Shown: positions 16,760 to 25,833 of the stretch, in pieces
Position numbering within the stretch: the first letter of the stretch is position 1
Layout of the letters: each line of letters begins with the position of its first letter
Origin: JAJTFA01 sp044351265
GTDB taxonomy: Bacteria; Bacteroidota; Bacteroidia; UKL13-3
Reading direction: 5' to 3'
Assembly: GCA_044351265.1 (NCBI GenBank)
Contig: JBILGC010000002.1
Location: 49,686 to 113,685 of the forward strand
DNA: 64,000 bases
Program-made: the position numbers and the translations under genes
Notes under the pieces: model-generated
What the model was told of the DNA's origin: nothing
Databases searched by the model: none
What the model saw: only the letters and a program-made list of their open reading frames with translations

Positions 16760-18001
16760 TTGATCAACTATCAGCGTTTTTTTCTTCAAAACGGGCTTAC
16801 CGTAATTCATCACCACGACCCCAATACAAAGCTTTGCGTACTGAACATTCTTTACAAGGTTGGTTCAAAAAATGAGTTGCCCAACAAAACAGGATTTGCC
16901 CATTTATTTGAACACCTCATGTTCGGGGGGTCAGTAAATATTTCTGACTATGATGGTGAACTTCAAAAAGCGGGCGGTGAAAACAATGCCTTTACAAGCA
17001 ACGATATTACCAATTATTACCTTACGCTTCCACAGCAAAATATTGAAACGGGCTTTTGGCTGGAAAGCGACCGCATGCTTAGCCTTGATTTCAGTGACCA
17101 TTCGCTTGACGTACAACGCAATGTGGTAATTGAAGAGTTTAAAGAGCGTTACCTGAATCAACCATATGGAGATATTTGGTTAAAGCTATTGCCCCTGGCC
17201 TACAAGGTTCACCCCTATAGCTGGCCAACCATTGGTAAAGAAATAGGCCATATTGAATCGGCAACTTTAGATGATGTAAAAGATTTCTTCTTTTCTTTCT
17301 ATGCTCCCAATAATGCAATTTTGGTTGTGGCCGGAAACATAGATATTGAACAAACAAAAGCGCTTTGCCAAAAGTGGTTTGCAGAAATTCCGTCTAGAGA
17401 GGTTCGTAAGCCTATTTATGAGCAAGAACCAAAGCAAACAGAGGCTCGTTTTCTAAGCATTGAAGACGATGTGCCGCTACATGCCATTGTTAAAGCATAC
17501 CACATGCCTGCTCGCATGGAAAACGGTTATTACGAAGCCGATTTGTTATCAGACATGTTGGGCTCCGGCCGCTCGGCAATCCTTTACCAGGAGCTGGTTA
17601 AAAAGCAGCGCATATTCTCTGAACTAGATTGTTACATATCGGGCGATGTTGACCGCGGCTTGTTTGTTATTGAAGGCAAGTTAATGAAAAATGTTACGCA
17701 CGAAAAAGCAAACGAAGAAATAGAAAAAACGCTGCGTTGGGCGTTAGACAATGTTGAAGAAAAGGATTTGCAGAAAGTGAAAAACAAAACAGAAACCACC
17801 ATACGCTTCAATGAAATTAACGTGCTAAACAGGGCCATGAAGTTGGCATATTGTGAAATGCTGGGAGATATTGAACTAGCAAATTCAGAGGCAGAACAAT
17901 ACCTGAAAGTGAATTTAAAAACACTTCAAGCCTTGGGTAAAGATATGCTCAGAACCGAAAAATGCTCCACACTTTTTTATATAAGCAAAAATGCCCATTA
18001 A
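16760..18001 (+). CDS. M16 zinc peptidase, catalytic subunit
   Basis: Pitrilysin-family (M16B) peptidase of 413 residues. The inverted zinc motif HLFEH is at 48-52, with the third ligand region EEFKE at 125-129 at the expected spacing of about 76 residues. The start is a TTG at 16760: an in-frame TAG lies two codons upstream and no ATG precedes the conserved first strand, so this codon is effectively forced. It overlaps the following M16 gene by 11 nt. Pairs of one active and one inactive M16B protein are usual in bacteria and act together as a heterodimer. There is no obvious signal peptide, so a cytoplasmic location is likely. Confidence 0.92.
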   Translation: MINYQRFFLQNGLTVIHHHDPNTKLCVLNILYKVGSKNELPNKTGFAHLFEHLMFGGSVNISDYDGELQKAGGENNAFTSNDITNYYLTLPQQNIETGFWLESDRMLSLDFSDHSLDVQRNVVIEEFKERYLNQPYGDIWLKLLPLAYKVHPYSWPTIGKEIGHIESATLDDVKDFFFSFYAPNNAILVVAGNIDIEQTKALCQKWFAEIPSREVRKPIYEQEPKQTEARFLSIEDDVPLHAIVKAYHMPARMENGYYEADLLSDMLGSGRSAILYQELVKKQRIFSELDCYISGDVDRGLFVIEGKLMKNVTHEKANEEIEKTLRWALDNVEEKDLQKVKNKTETTIRFNEINVLNRAMKLAYCEMLGDIELANSEAEQYLKVNLKTLQALGKDMLRTEKCSTLFYISKNAH

Positions 18002-19262
18002 CAGACTGTTAGCCCCGGCCGTAAAAGAGATAGATAAGGCAATAATTAAGCCTGCTGTTTGCTTAACACTGCCAAACGGAATCAACATGTATTCGGTTAA
18101 CGACCCAAGTGTTGATGTGCTAAAAATTGAATTTGTATTTGATGCAGGCGCCCGATTACAACCTTCACCTTATGTGGCTAGCGCAACAAGTGCTTTACTG
18201 GTTGAAGGGACCTCAAATTACACCTCTAAAGAACTAGCAGAAAACCTTGATTTTTTTGGCGCATACCTACAAAACCGTTCGGGTAGTGATGATGCAACAC
18301 TTACGCTATTTTGCCTGCCCAAGCATCTGGAGTCTTGTCTGCCTTTTGTGGTTGATATTTTGACAAATGCCAGTTACAGCGAACAGGAACTTATTACACA
18401 AAAGGAGAATGCCATACAACGTTTGATGGTGAATGAAAGTAAAACTTCATATCTAGCAAGAAGATCGTTTTATGAATCGGTTTTTGGAAACGATAATCCA
18501 TACGGAAGACTTGTATATCAACAAGATATAAATAATATTTCACGTGAAACACTTGTTTCATTCTATGAGGAGAAATATAAAACCAAACTAAAATACCTGA
18601 TAATTTCCGGATCGGTTGGAGGCCAGGTTATTGATAAAGTTGCAACAGCGCTTTCGAGCTTCACAGGGCACAGCCAAACCGAATATGCATATGCCACTGC
18701 GCAAGAAGGTGCAAAGAAGGTAGCTATTCATAAAAAAAGCTCGATACAATCTACAATTAGAATTGGGCGGAAACTATTTAACCGAAACCACCCGGATTTT
18801 AGAAAAATGCAACTGCTTAATTTGGTTCTGGGCGGGTATTTTGGTTCTAGGCTTATGTCTAACATCAGAGAAGATAAAGGTCTAACCTATGGCATTTATT
18901 CCTCGCTGGAATCCTATCTTTATGATGGGGCATTCTACATCGAAACAGATATTAATAATGATCTGGTTGAACTTGGCATTTCAGAAATATACAAAGAGCT
19001 GCAGCGTCTTCGCGTGCAGCCTATTGGGGACAAAGAGCTGAATACCGCAAAAAGTTATATGTTGGGTTCATTTCTAAGAAGCCTTGATGGGGTTTTTGAA
19101 CAGGCCAACCGCCAAAGGGTTTTAATTGATTATGGCCTAGGCGCTGAATATTATGAAGAGTTTATTGAAATAATTAAAAACACCGATTCGTTATCGCTTT
19201 TAGAATTGGCAAATAAATATTTAAAACAAGAGAGTTTTTATGAGGTTGTTGCGGGTAAATAG
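17991..19262 (+). CDS. M16 peptidase-like protein, non-catalytic partner
   Basis: A 423-residue M16 homologue lacking the HxxEH motif: the position corresponding to it reads SATSALLVEGT, so no zinc is held. It keeps the substrate-contacting Arg/Tyr-type segment (GSRLMSNIREDKGLTYGIYS, about 284-303) typical of the non-catalytic partner. It overlaps the catalytic subunit by 11 nt, implying coupled translation and a 1:1 complex. The 15/16 parS match at 18536-18551 lies inside this gene. Confidence 0.9.
   Translation: MPINRLLAPAVKEIDKAIIKPAVCLTLPNGINMYSVNDPSVDVLKIEFVFDAGARLQPSPYVASATSALLVEGTSNYTSKELAENLDFFGAYLQNRSGSDDATLTLFCLPKHLESCLPFVVDILTNASYSEQELITQKENAIQRLMVNESKTSYLARRSFYESVFGNDNPYGRLVYQQDINNISRETLVSFYEEKYKTKLKYLIISGSVGGQVIDKVATALSSFTGHSQTEYAYATAQEGAKKVAIHKKSSIQSTIRIGRKLFNRNHPDFRKMQLLNLVLGGYFGSRLMSNIREDKGLTYGIYSSLESYLYDGAFYIETDINNDLVELGISEIYKELQRLRVQPIGDKELNTAKSYMLGSFLRSLDGVFEQANRQRVLIDYGLGAEYYEEFIEIIKNTDSLSLLELANKYLKQESFYEVVAGK
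18536..18551. other. parS-like ParB-binding site 1
   Basis: The 16-mer TATTTCACGTGAAACA matches the widely conserved chromosomal parS consensus TGTTTCACGTGAAACA at 15 of 16 positions. It is inside the coding region of the non-catalytic M16 protein (codons for NISRET). ParB would load here to organise origin segregation. Confidence 0.7.
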
Positions 19263-21042
19263 CGTTTGTGTTTTTGCGTGTTTACTCCTTTATTCATTGT
19301 GTGTTTGGGGTGTACAACCCCCAAAAATGAGGCGGGTGTGTAGGCTGGGGCCGAACAATTCCTTGTTTTTCTATTGCTCTACAGATACCTGCCAGCTTTT
19401 TAAGAGCTATTATATTTGGGGCAGAAATGGGAATAGTGGGCCCTTCCTACTAATTGATTCCCTGGGCACCAAATCGGCCGATTCATACTTACACATTGGA
19501 GCCAACCCCGTTGGTAATACTACAAACTGGAGCTACTTCATCCAATATCTGGACTCTTGCACCACAACCGGTTCTTTTTCAGATACTATGGCGGTAGATG
19601 ACACCCCGCCCGATACACTTTTTTTAGACTCCGTAAGCGTGGATATAGCAACAAACAGGGTTAAGGTAGGGTGGCGAAAAAGCCCAACACCGGACTTCTT
19701 TAGATACCTGCTGTTTTATGATAGTCTAGGCATTAAATGGATTGAGGCGGTTCCGGGTATACTCAGAGATACGTTTGCAACAGATAACAATACGTTCTCA
19801 GATCCCAGGTTAAGGCCTCTAAAATATGATATTACGTCCATAGATAGTTGCAACACCAGGCCACAGGTTTTTAATATTAAACCGCACATTACCATATATT
19901 TAAGTGGAAATGTTGATACTTGTAAAAAAACCACAAGCCTGCAATGGACTCATTATGTGGGCTGGCCTAAAATTAGAAATTACTATATTTTTAGGCAAAT
20001 TAATGGTGGTGGCTTTAGGTTAATAGACTCACTATCAGGCAATTTAAACAATTATCAGTTGCCCATCGCATTGGGAGATGTAAACGACTTTTTTGTACGA
20101 GCTTACAAAGATACTAGCATTGCGGTTAGCTCCACTTCTTCTCAACTTACGCTACAAACAAGAAGCAGAAAAGAACCGGAAAACACGATTTTGATTAATA
20201 TAAGTGCTGTAAACCCGGATGCTAATGAAATTAAAGCCGACATGCTTATTGTAAACAATGAAGAGGCAAAAGAAATCAATATTTGGTATAACACCTCTTT
20301 AAATCGGGCCAATTATTCAAATATTGCAGCAATACCAAGCCTTGGCCAATCAGGAAGCATTTCAAAAGTAATTGTCTCCCCCGACAGGACAGATGGCCTA
20401 CATTTCCGCCTCGAAAGCGTTAATTTGTGCAATATTATTTATGAAAACAGTGTTATAATGCCACAGATGGCTCTTAAGGTTGTTTCTGATGGCAACGAGA
20501 ATATGCTTACCTGGAACAGATATTTTGGTTGGCCTGCCGGTGTTTCTCATTACAGGGTTTATAGAGGAACGGATGATGATTTTGGCAAAAGGTCCTATAT
20601 TTTAATAGATTCGGTGCCTAGCACCGATAGCGCTTACAAGGATAGCAGCCCCCCTGAAAAGATGGGTAGTTTTGGGCTTTGCTACTTTGTAGAGGCGGTA
20701 CAGGCGCTTCCGTCTCCTACAGATCCCGGCACTGCCAGGAGCTTTTCCGATTGTCTTATTGGAGAAATGGTTGTTTTTGTGCCAAATGCCTTTAGACCTG
20801 AGGGTGTAAACAAAATCTTTAGGCCCGAAGGGGGGTTTATAGATTACACAAACTCATCAATGGAAATATTTGACCGCTGGGGAGGCTTACTCATTTCTAG
20901 AAAAGATATTACAGGAGGGTGGGATGGAAAAGACGCCTCAGGAAATGCATGCATTGGCGGTGTTTACTATTATAAGTTTAATTTAATTAGTCCCGATGGC
21001 AAAAAACAAACAAAAGCAGGGTTCGTTACCCTACTCAACTAG
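19240..21042 (+). CDS. secreted protein with gliding-motility-type C-terminal domain (CHU_C)
   Basis: A 600-residue exported protein. A signal peptide spans about 1-25. The body consists of beta-rich repeats resembling fibronectin type III modules; two YYIFRQ/HYRVYRG-like strands with W..Y.GWP lead-ins recur at about 240-260 and 425-445. The last 85 residues (VPNAFRPEGVNKIFRP, then EIFDRWGGL, GGWDGKDASGNACIGGVYYYKF) are the CHU_C/type B-like sorting domain linked to export by the type IX system. It overlaps the upstream M16 gene by 23 nt and the downstream ybeY by 47 nt, an unusual position for a surface protein. Function beyond adhesion or motility support is unknown. Confidence 0.88.
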   Translation: MRLLRVNSVCVFACLLLYSLCVWGVQPPKMRRVCRLGPNNSLFFYCSTDTCQLFKSYYIWGRNGNSGPFLLIDSLGTKSADSYLHIGANPVGNTTNWSYFIQYLDSCTTTGSFSDTMAVDDTPPDTLFLDSVSVDIATNRVKVGWRKSPTPDFFRYLLFYDSLGIKWIEAVPGILRDTFATDNNTFSDPRLRPLKYDITSIDSCNTRPQVFNIKPHITIYLSGNVDTCKKTTSLQWTHYVGWPKIRNYYIFRQINGGGFRLIDSLSGNLNNYQLPIALGDVNDFFVRAYKDTSIAVSSTSSQLTLQTRSRKEPENTILINISAVNPDANEIKADMLIVNNEEAKEINIWYNTSLNRANYSNIAAIPSLGQSGSISKVIVSPDRTDGLHFRLESVNLCNIIYENSVIMPQMALKVVSDGNENMLTWNRYFGWPAGVSHYRVYRGTDDDFGKRSYILIDSVPSTDSAYKDSSPPEKMGSFGLCYFVEAVQALPSPTDPGTARSFSDCLIGEMVVFVPNAFRPEGVNKIFRPEGGFIDYTNSSMEIFDRWGGLLISRKDITGGWDGKDASGNACIGGVYYYKFNLISPDGKKQTKAGFVTLLN

Positions 21043-21457
21043 TCAGATCTCCTTCAACTTTATTGATGTGATTCCTTTTCTTCGTAGCAGACAAGAAATC
21101 AGAAAGTGGATTTTCTTATGTATTAAAAAAGAGAATAAGACACCCGGAGAAATCTCATTTAATTTTTGCAGCGACAGGCACCTTCTAAAAATGAACAAGA
21201 AATACCTTAAGCACAATTTCTACACCGATATAATAACCTTTGACTTTTCTGAAAACAATCTGATTTCGGGAGATATTTATATCAGCAAAGACCGTGTTAA
21301 AGAAAACGCAGCAGAACTAAACCATACGTTTCACGTGGAACTAAGGCGCGTTATGGTACACGGAGTATTGCATCTTTGTGGCCACAAAGACAAAAGCAAG
21401 GCAGACAAGGAAAAAATGAGGAAGAAAGAAGACCAATGCTTATCTTTGCTGCATTAG
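20996..21457 (+). CDS. ybeY: endoribonuclease/rRNA maturation factor YbeY
   Basis: A 153-residue metalloprotein that acts in 16S rRNA 3' maturation and ribosome quality control. The metal motif is HGVLHLCGH.D with His122 and His126; the usual third His (HGxLHLxGxDH) is replaced, leaving His130 or Asp132 as the ligand. DIITFDF (78-84) and SGDIYIS (91-97) are also typical. The ATG lies 47 nt inside the CHU_C gene, and no later ATG precedes the conserved ISFNFI strand, so the overlap appears real. Confidence 0.93.
   Translation: MAKNKQKQGSLPYSTSQISFNFIDVIPFLRSRQEIRKWIFLCIKKENKTPGEISFNFCSDRHLLKMNKKYLKHNFYTDIITFDFSENNLISGDIYISKDRVKENAAELNHTFHVELRRVMVHGVLHLCGHKDKSKADKEKMRKKEDQCLSLLH
21327..21342. 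other. parS-like ParB-binding site 2
   Basis: CGTTTCACGTGGAACT; the inner 14-mer GTTTCACGTGGAAC matches the parS core at 13 of 14 positions and is one base from a perfect palindrome. It lies within ybeY (codons for TFHVEL). Confidence 0.7.
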
Positions 21458-21459
21458 CA

Positions 21460-21480
21460 TTCCACGTTTCACGTGGAACG
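21460..21480. other. parS-like ParB-binding site 3
   Basis: The same 14-mer GTTTCACGTGGAAC (21466-21479) recurs in the 50-base gap between ybeY and mnmG. It is nested in a second symmetry, TTCCACG and CGTGGAA separated by five bases, that could form a hairpin. No T-run follows, so it does not look like a rho-independent terminator. Confidence 0.75.
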
Positions 21481-21507
21481 AAAAATATTTAATTTACTGA
21501 TTTTCAA

Positions 21508-23370
21508 ATGTTTAATGTATATGATGTCATTGTAATTGGTGCCGGACATGCGGGTTGTGAAGCCGCAGCAGCAGCGGCCAATCTTGGATCTAAGGTGCTC
21601 TTGATTACAATGGATATGAACAAAATAGCTCAGATGAGTTGTAACCCGGCCATGGGGGGAATAGCTAAAGGTCAGATTATTAGAGAAATAGATGCGCTTG
21701 GGGGCTATTCGGGTATTGTTTCGGATAAATCAACTATACAGTTTCGCATGCTGAACCGCTCTAAGGGTCCTGCCATGTGGAGCCCCAGAAGCCAAAACGA
21801 CAGGATGCTTTTTAGCCAATATTGGAGAGAGATTCTCGAAGCTACGCCCAATGTAGACTTTTGGCAGGATATGGTTAAAGAATTGGTGCTTGATAATGGA
21901 AAAGTTTGTGGTGTAATTACAGGAATGGGTCAAAGAATAAGCTGCAAAGCCGTGGTTCTTACAAGCGGTACATTTCTCAATGGCATCATTCATATAGGAA
22001 CCAAACAATTTGGCGGGGGCAGAATAGGGGAGAAGGCCTCAACAGGAATTACCGAGCAGCTTATTTCTTTAGGTTTTGAGAGCGGAAGAATGAAAACGGG
22101 CACACCACCAAGGGTAGACGGAAGATCGTTGAATTACGATAAAATGGAGCGGCAAGATGGCGATGAGAACCCAAATAAGTTTTCTTACAGCAATTTAACG
22201 TCTCCTGTTTCCAACCAGCGCTGCTGCTGGATTACCTATACCAATGAAGCTGTTCATGAGGTGTTGCGAACAGGTTTTGACGAGTCGCCAATGTATGCCG
22301 GCAGAATTCAAGGATTAGGTCCACGATATTGCCCATCAATAGAAGATAAGATAAACCGATTTGCTGAAAGAAATCGTCACCAGATTTTTGTTGAACCCGA
22401 GGGTTGGAATACGATTGAAATATATGTGAATGGTTTTTCAACCTCCTTGCCCGATCATGTTCAGATGAAAGCGCTGAGACTTATACCCGGTTTTGAAGAT
22501 GCAAAAATATTTAGACCGGGCTATGCGATTGAGTATGATTATTTTCCGCCAACCCAATTAAGGCTTACTCTTGAAACCCACTTAATTGAAAACCTGTTTT
22601 TTGCCGGACAAATAAATGGTACAACTGGCTATGAAGAGGCTGCTTGCCAAGGGTTGGTTGCCGGAATAAATGCGCATTGTAAATTGGCCGGTAAGAACGA
22701 ATTCGTTCTTAAACGCTCTGAAGCATACATTGGTGTGTTGATTGACGATCTGGTAAATAAAGGTACCGATGAACCCTACCGTATGTTTACCTCTAGGGCT
22801 GAATACAGAATAATGCTAAGGCAAGACAATGCCGATATCAGATTAACCGAAAAAGGTTATAAGCTTGGTTTGGCTAGCGATTTACGCATGCAGGCTGTTG
22901 AAGAAAAAGAAAAACAAACCGCTGAAATTATTTCTTACTTTAAAAAAACATCTGTTGTGCCTGCTGATATAAACCCTCTGCTTGAAGAGTTGCAGACCGC
23001 ACCCATACCTCAAAACTATAAGCTTGATGCAATTTTAAGCCGACCACAAGTTGATATGGCAAGCCTGCAAAAACTACCCCAGGTTAGTTCTCTTCTTCAC
23101 GCCTATGCTGATGTGGCGGTTTTGCAGGCGGAGGTGTTAATGAAGTATGAAGGCTATCTCGAAAAGGAAAAACAAATGGTTGATAAAATGAATAGGTTAG
23201 AAGAAATAAGAATCAATGATAATTTTAACTATAATCTGGTTAAGTCTATTTCCCTTGAGGCACGAGAAAAGTTGATTAAGCAAAAGCCGGCAACCCTTGG
23301 ACAGGCAGCCAGAATAAGCGGCATATCGCCAGCTGATATTTCTGTTTTATTGGTTCATTTAGGGCGTTAG
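21508..23370 (+). CDS. mnmG: tRNA uridine-5-carboxymethylaminomethyl modification enzyme MnmG
   Basis: FAD-dependent partner of MnmE (GidA), which adds the carboxymethylaminomethyl group to the wobble uridine of certain tRNAs. The FAD-binding motif GAGHAGCEAA starts at 11. Conserved family blocks follow: SCNPAMGGIAKG, FRMLNRSKGPAMWSPRSQ, GTFLNG, the CPSIEDKI segment and INGTTGYEEAACQG. The 620-residue length is standard. The gene lies 50 nt after ybeY, with a parS-like site in the gap. In many bacteria gidA is close to the replication origin. Confidence 0.97.
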   Translation: MFNVYDVIVIGAGHAGCEAAAAAANLGSKVLLITMDMNKIAQMSCNPAMGGIAKGQIIREIDALGGYSGIVSDKSTIQFRMLNRSKGPAMWSPRSQNDRMLFSQYWREILEATPNVDFWQDMVKELVLDNGKVCGVITGMGQRISCKAVVLTSGTFLNGIIHIGTKQFGGGRIGEKASTGITEQLISLGFESGRMKTGTPPRVDGRSLNYDKMERQDGDENPNKFSYSNLTSPVSNQRCCWITYTNEAVHEVLRTGFDESPMYAGRIQGLGPRYCPSIEDKINRFAERNRHQIFVEPEGWNTIEIYVNGFSTSLPDHVQMKALRLIPGFEDAKIFRPGYAIEYDYFPPTQLRLTLETHLIENLFFAGQINGTTGYEEAACQGLVAGINAHCKLAGKNEFVLKRSEAYIGVLIDDLVNKGTDEPYRMFTSRAEYRIMLRQDNADIRLTEKGYKLGLASDLRMQAVEEKEKQTAEIISYFKKTSVVPADINPLLEELQTAPIPQNYKLDAILSRPQVDMASLQKLPQVSSLLHAYADVAVLQAEVLMKYEGYLEKEKQMVDKMNRLEEIRINDNFNYNLVKSISLEAREKLIKQKPATLGQAARISGISPADISVLLVHLGR

Positions 23371-23406
23371 GCGCATTACTGCCGATTATTTTATTTATTT
23401 GCTGCA

Positions 23407-24300
23407 ATGGAACATCTTTCCTTTTGTCTTGTATGTGGCGGAAACCATATTTCGAAAGAGCTTTCTTGCAAGGATTTTGTGGCAAGTACAGATACCTTTG
23501 ATTTGTGCAGGTGTGCCGATTGTAGCTTTCTGTTTACCAACCCCAGGCCTTCTGTACAGGAAATTAGCCCCTATTACCAAAGCGACAGGTATGTTTCTCA
23601 TGCCGGCAGTAAAGATGGTTTTAGTTTTATGTACAGAGTATATGATGTGGTTAGAGACTATAGCATTGGTCGCAAACTAAAACTAATCAAATCGTATCAT
23701 CCTTCTGGCGATATCATGGATTTGGGTTGTGGTTTGGGGTATTTCCTAAACGCGTTGCATAAAGACGGCTCATTTAGGCCTATAGGTGTAGATGTTAGCG
23801 AAGACGCTGTAAACTATGTAAAGCAAAATTTTGGGTTAACGGTAAGTAGTGAAAACGAATTAGATTCCTTTACATCTTATTCCTTTGATGCGATAACGCA
23901 GTGGCACGTGTTGGAGCATGTGCATGCGCTTAATGAACGCATGCAACAGTTAAGGCGTTTGCTAAAAAAAGACGGCACACTTTTTATAGCAGTGCCCAAT
24001 AGCAATAGCTGGGATGCAAAACATTATGGTGCATTTTGGGATGGTTATGATGTGCCAAGACATCTATATCATTTTAACAAACAAAGCTTTTCATTGCTTA
24101 TGCAGAAGCATGGTTTTAGGATTGTGGAAACACGGGCAATGATTTTTGATGCGCCATATATTAGTATGCGAAGTGAGGTTCACAGGGGTAATTCTGCAGC
24201 GTTTTTGCGTGGCGCAGCAAGTGGTATTTTGTCAACGGTGAACGCTTGGGTAAACGGCAATTACTCTAGCTTATTGTTTGTGGTAAAAAATGTTTTATAA
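23407..24300 (+). CDS. class I SAM-dependent methyltransferase with N-terminal zinc-ribbon-like motif
   Basis: A 297-residue protein. Cys pairs at 7/10 and 36/39 form a putative zinc ribbon, followed by a Methyltransf_23-type Rossmann domain: the SAM loop DLGCGLGYF (105-113), acidic V.GVDVSE, and the post-II segment WHVLEHVH. A C-terminal region YDVPRHLYHFNK is typical of methyltransferases near polysaccharide or sugar-nucleotide genes in other genomes. No such genes are adjacent, so the substrate is unknown. Its stop overlaps the next gene by 11 nt. Confidence 0.85.
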   Translation: MEHLSFCLVCGGNHISKELSCKDFVASTDTFDLCRCADCSFLFTNPRPSVQEISPYYQSDRYVSHAGSKDGFSFMYRVYDVVRDYSIGRKLKLIKSYHPSGDIMDLGCGLGYFLNALHKDGSFRPIGVDVSEDAVNYVKQNFGLTVSSENELDSFTSYSFDAITQWHVLEHVHALNERMQQLRRLLKKDGTLFIAVPNSNSWDAKHYGAFWDGYDVPRHLYHFNKQSFSLLMQKHGFRIVETRAMIFDAPYISMRSEVHRGNSAAFLRGAASGILSTVNAWVNGNYSSLLFVVKNVL

Positions 24301-25833
24301 ACTCTTGGTTAAGCGTTTAAAAATACCGGTTGTTTTATTGTTTGTAGGCGTGTTTCTTGTTTGCGGATGCGCCCAAATTGTGGCACCAACAGGTGGCCAA
24401 AAAGATACGCGGCCTCCAAGTGTTATAAAAGAGGTGCCAGAAAATGCAAGAGCTGGTTTTAATGCAAACAAAATTGTGATTGGCTTTGATGAGTACATCC
24501 AGCTGCTTAGCCCTGAAGAGCAAATCGTTATTTCTCCTCCTCTTGAAGAAAAGCCCGAATATGAAATAAGCGGCAAAAGCCTCATTATACGATTTAGGTC
24601 GGCACCAAGAGCAAACACTACTTATACCATTAATTTTGGGAACGCTATTGCCGATAACCATGAGGGAAATGTTTTGGGCGATTATAGATATGTTTTTTCA
24701 ACAGGCAACAGCATAGAGTTTGTTTATACCCAAACGAAAGTTTTACTGATTCTTCTATCTACCTGAACAAGCCGGCCTATTTTGCTAAAAGTAAAGATGG
24801 GGGTGTTTTTAGGTTATATAATCTACCCGATAAAACATTTAGGCTCGTTGCATTTGCTGATGATAATAAAAACCTGAAGTATGATAAAAATGAGGCTATA
24901 GCCTTCGTAAATAATCCTGTTTTTACCAATGATACCTCCAACAATTATGAATTAAAAATGTATCAACCTGACATGTATGATGCGGGAAAAATAATTGATA
25001 CATTCAGCCGAGAAGAAAACAGGTTTACTTTTCTTATATATAAACCCAAAGAAATTATACCAATACCAACAAGCAAATCGGATTTCTTCTTACGTAAAAC
25101 CACTGGTAAATCAGATATTGATACAATTTACTTATATACAAAGCCTGGCGAAAAGGATAGTTTATGTTTTAATTATAATACCGACATCGTTTGTATAAAA
25201 ACAAAAAAATCTGCTAAGAAACCTTTATTTTATTCAGATACACAAAAGAATGTTGAGTTGAATGATACGCTAATTATTTCATTGTCTAATCCTTTGGCTG
25301 TTATAGATACAAGTAGGATGATATTAATAGAAGATACTATACAGCGTATTTATAAGTATAAAGTGGACACAAATAATTTTATTATAAAGATCTTGTACAG
25401 CTGGAAAGAAAACATGAAGTATGCTTTACTGTTAAAAGACTCTTGTTTTAAAGATGTTTACGGCCAATACAGTAAAAAACAAAGTATAAACTGGGTTTCT
25501 AAAAACATGAAAAGTTATAGCACGCTAATGGCTAATTTTATATATACAGGAACCAATCATAATCTACTTATTCAATTAATAAGTGCCGATGAGAAAAAGA
25601 TATTTAAATCATTTTATTTAAATAATCAGTTGAGTTACTTTTTTGATTATCTGCTGCCCGGTTCTTATAAGATTAAAATAATTGATGATAGAAACAGAAA
25701 TGGTAAATGGGATAATGGTAATTATACAATCCAAAAACAACCGGAGGCCGTTTTCTATTACCCTGAAATATTTAACTTAAGGGCTTTTTGGGATTTAGAG
25801 CAGCGTTTTGATTTAAATAGTGTTATTAAATAA
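24290..25833 (+). pseudogene. Big_5 (Ig-like) lipoprotein gene, broken by frameshift and internal deletion
   Basis: The first frame (24290-24766) starts with a lipoprotein signal (lipobox CGCAQ) and the characteristic APTGGQKDTRPP start, then a Big_5 Ig-like domain ending VFSTGNSIE. It then runs out of frame to a stop. From about 24716 a second frame continues without interruption to 25833, reading VCLYPNESFTDSSIYLNKP, then VFRLYNLPDK, and ending in the usual NGKWDNG and PEIFNLRAFWDLEQ elements. In intact homologues a segment of about 20 residues separates these two parts, so the join looks like a small deletion plus a frame change. The downstream part is more AT-rich than genes before 24 kb. 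A sequencing or assembly error is possible. Confidence 0.75.

Noticed and set aside
17991..19262. Second M16 gene as a decayed pseudogene because it lacks HxxEH
   Set aside because: Its frame is intact, it overlaps the catalytic gene, and non-catalytic partners are normal for bacterial M16B pairs.
21460..21480. Hairpin after ybeY as rho-independent terminator
   Set aside because: No T-run follows in either direction, and the core repeats inside ybeY, which points to a protein-binding site.
24290..25833. Two separate genes, 24290-24766 and 24958-25833
   Set aside because: The second frame continues upstream of its first ATG to about 24716 with family-like sequence, and both parts match a single Big_5 lipoprotein layout.
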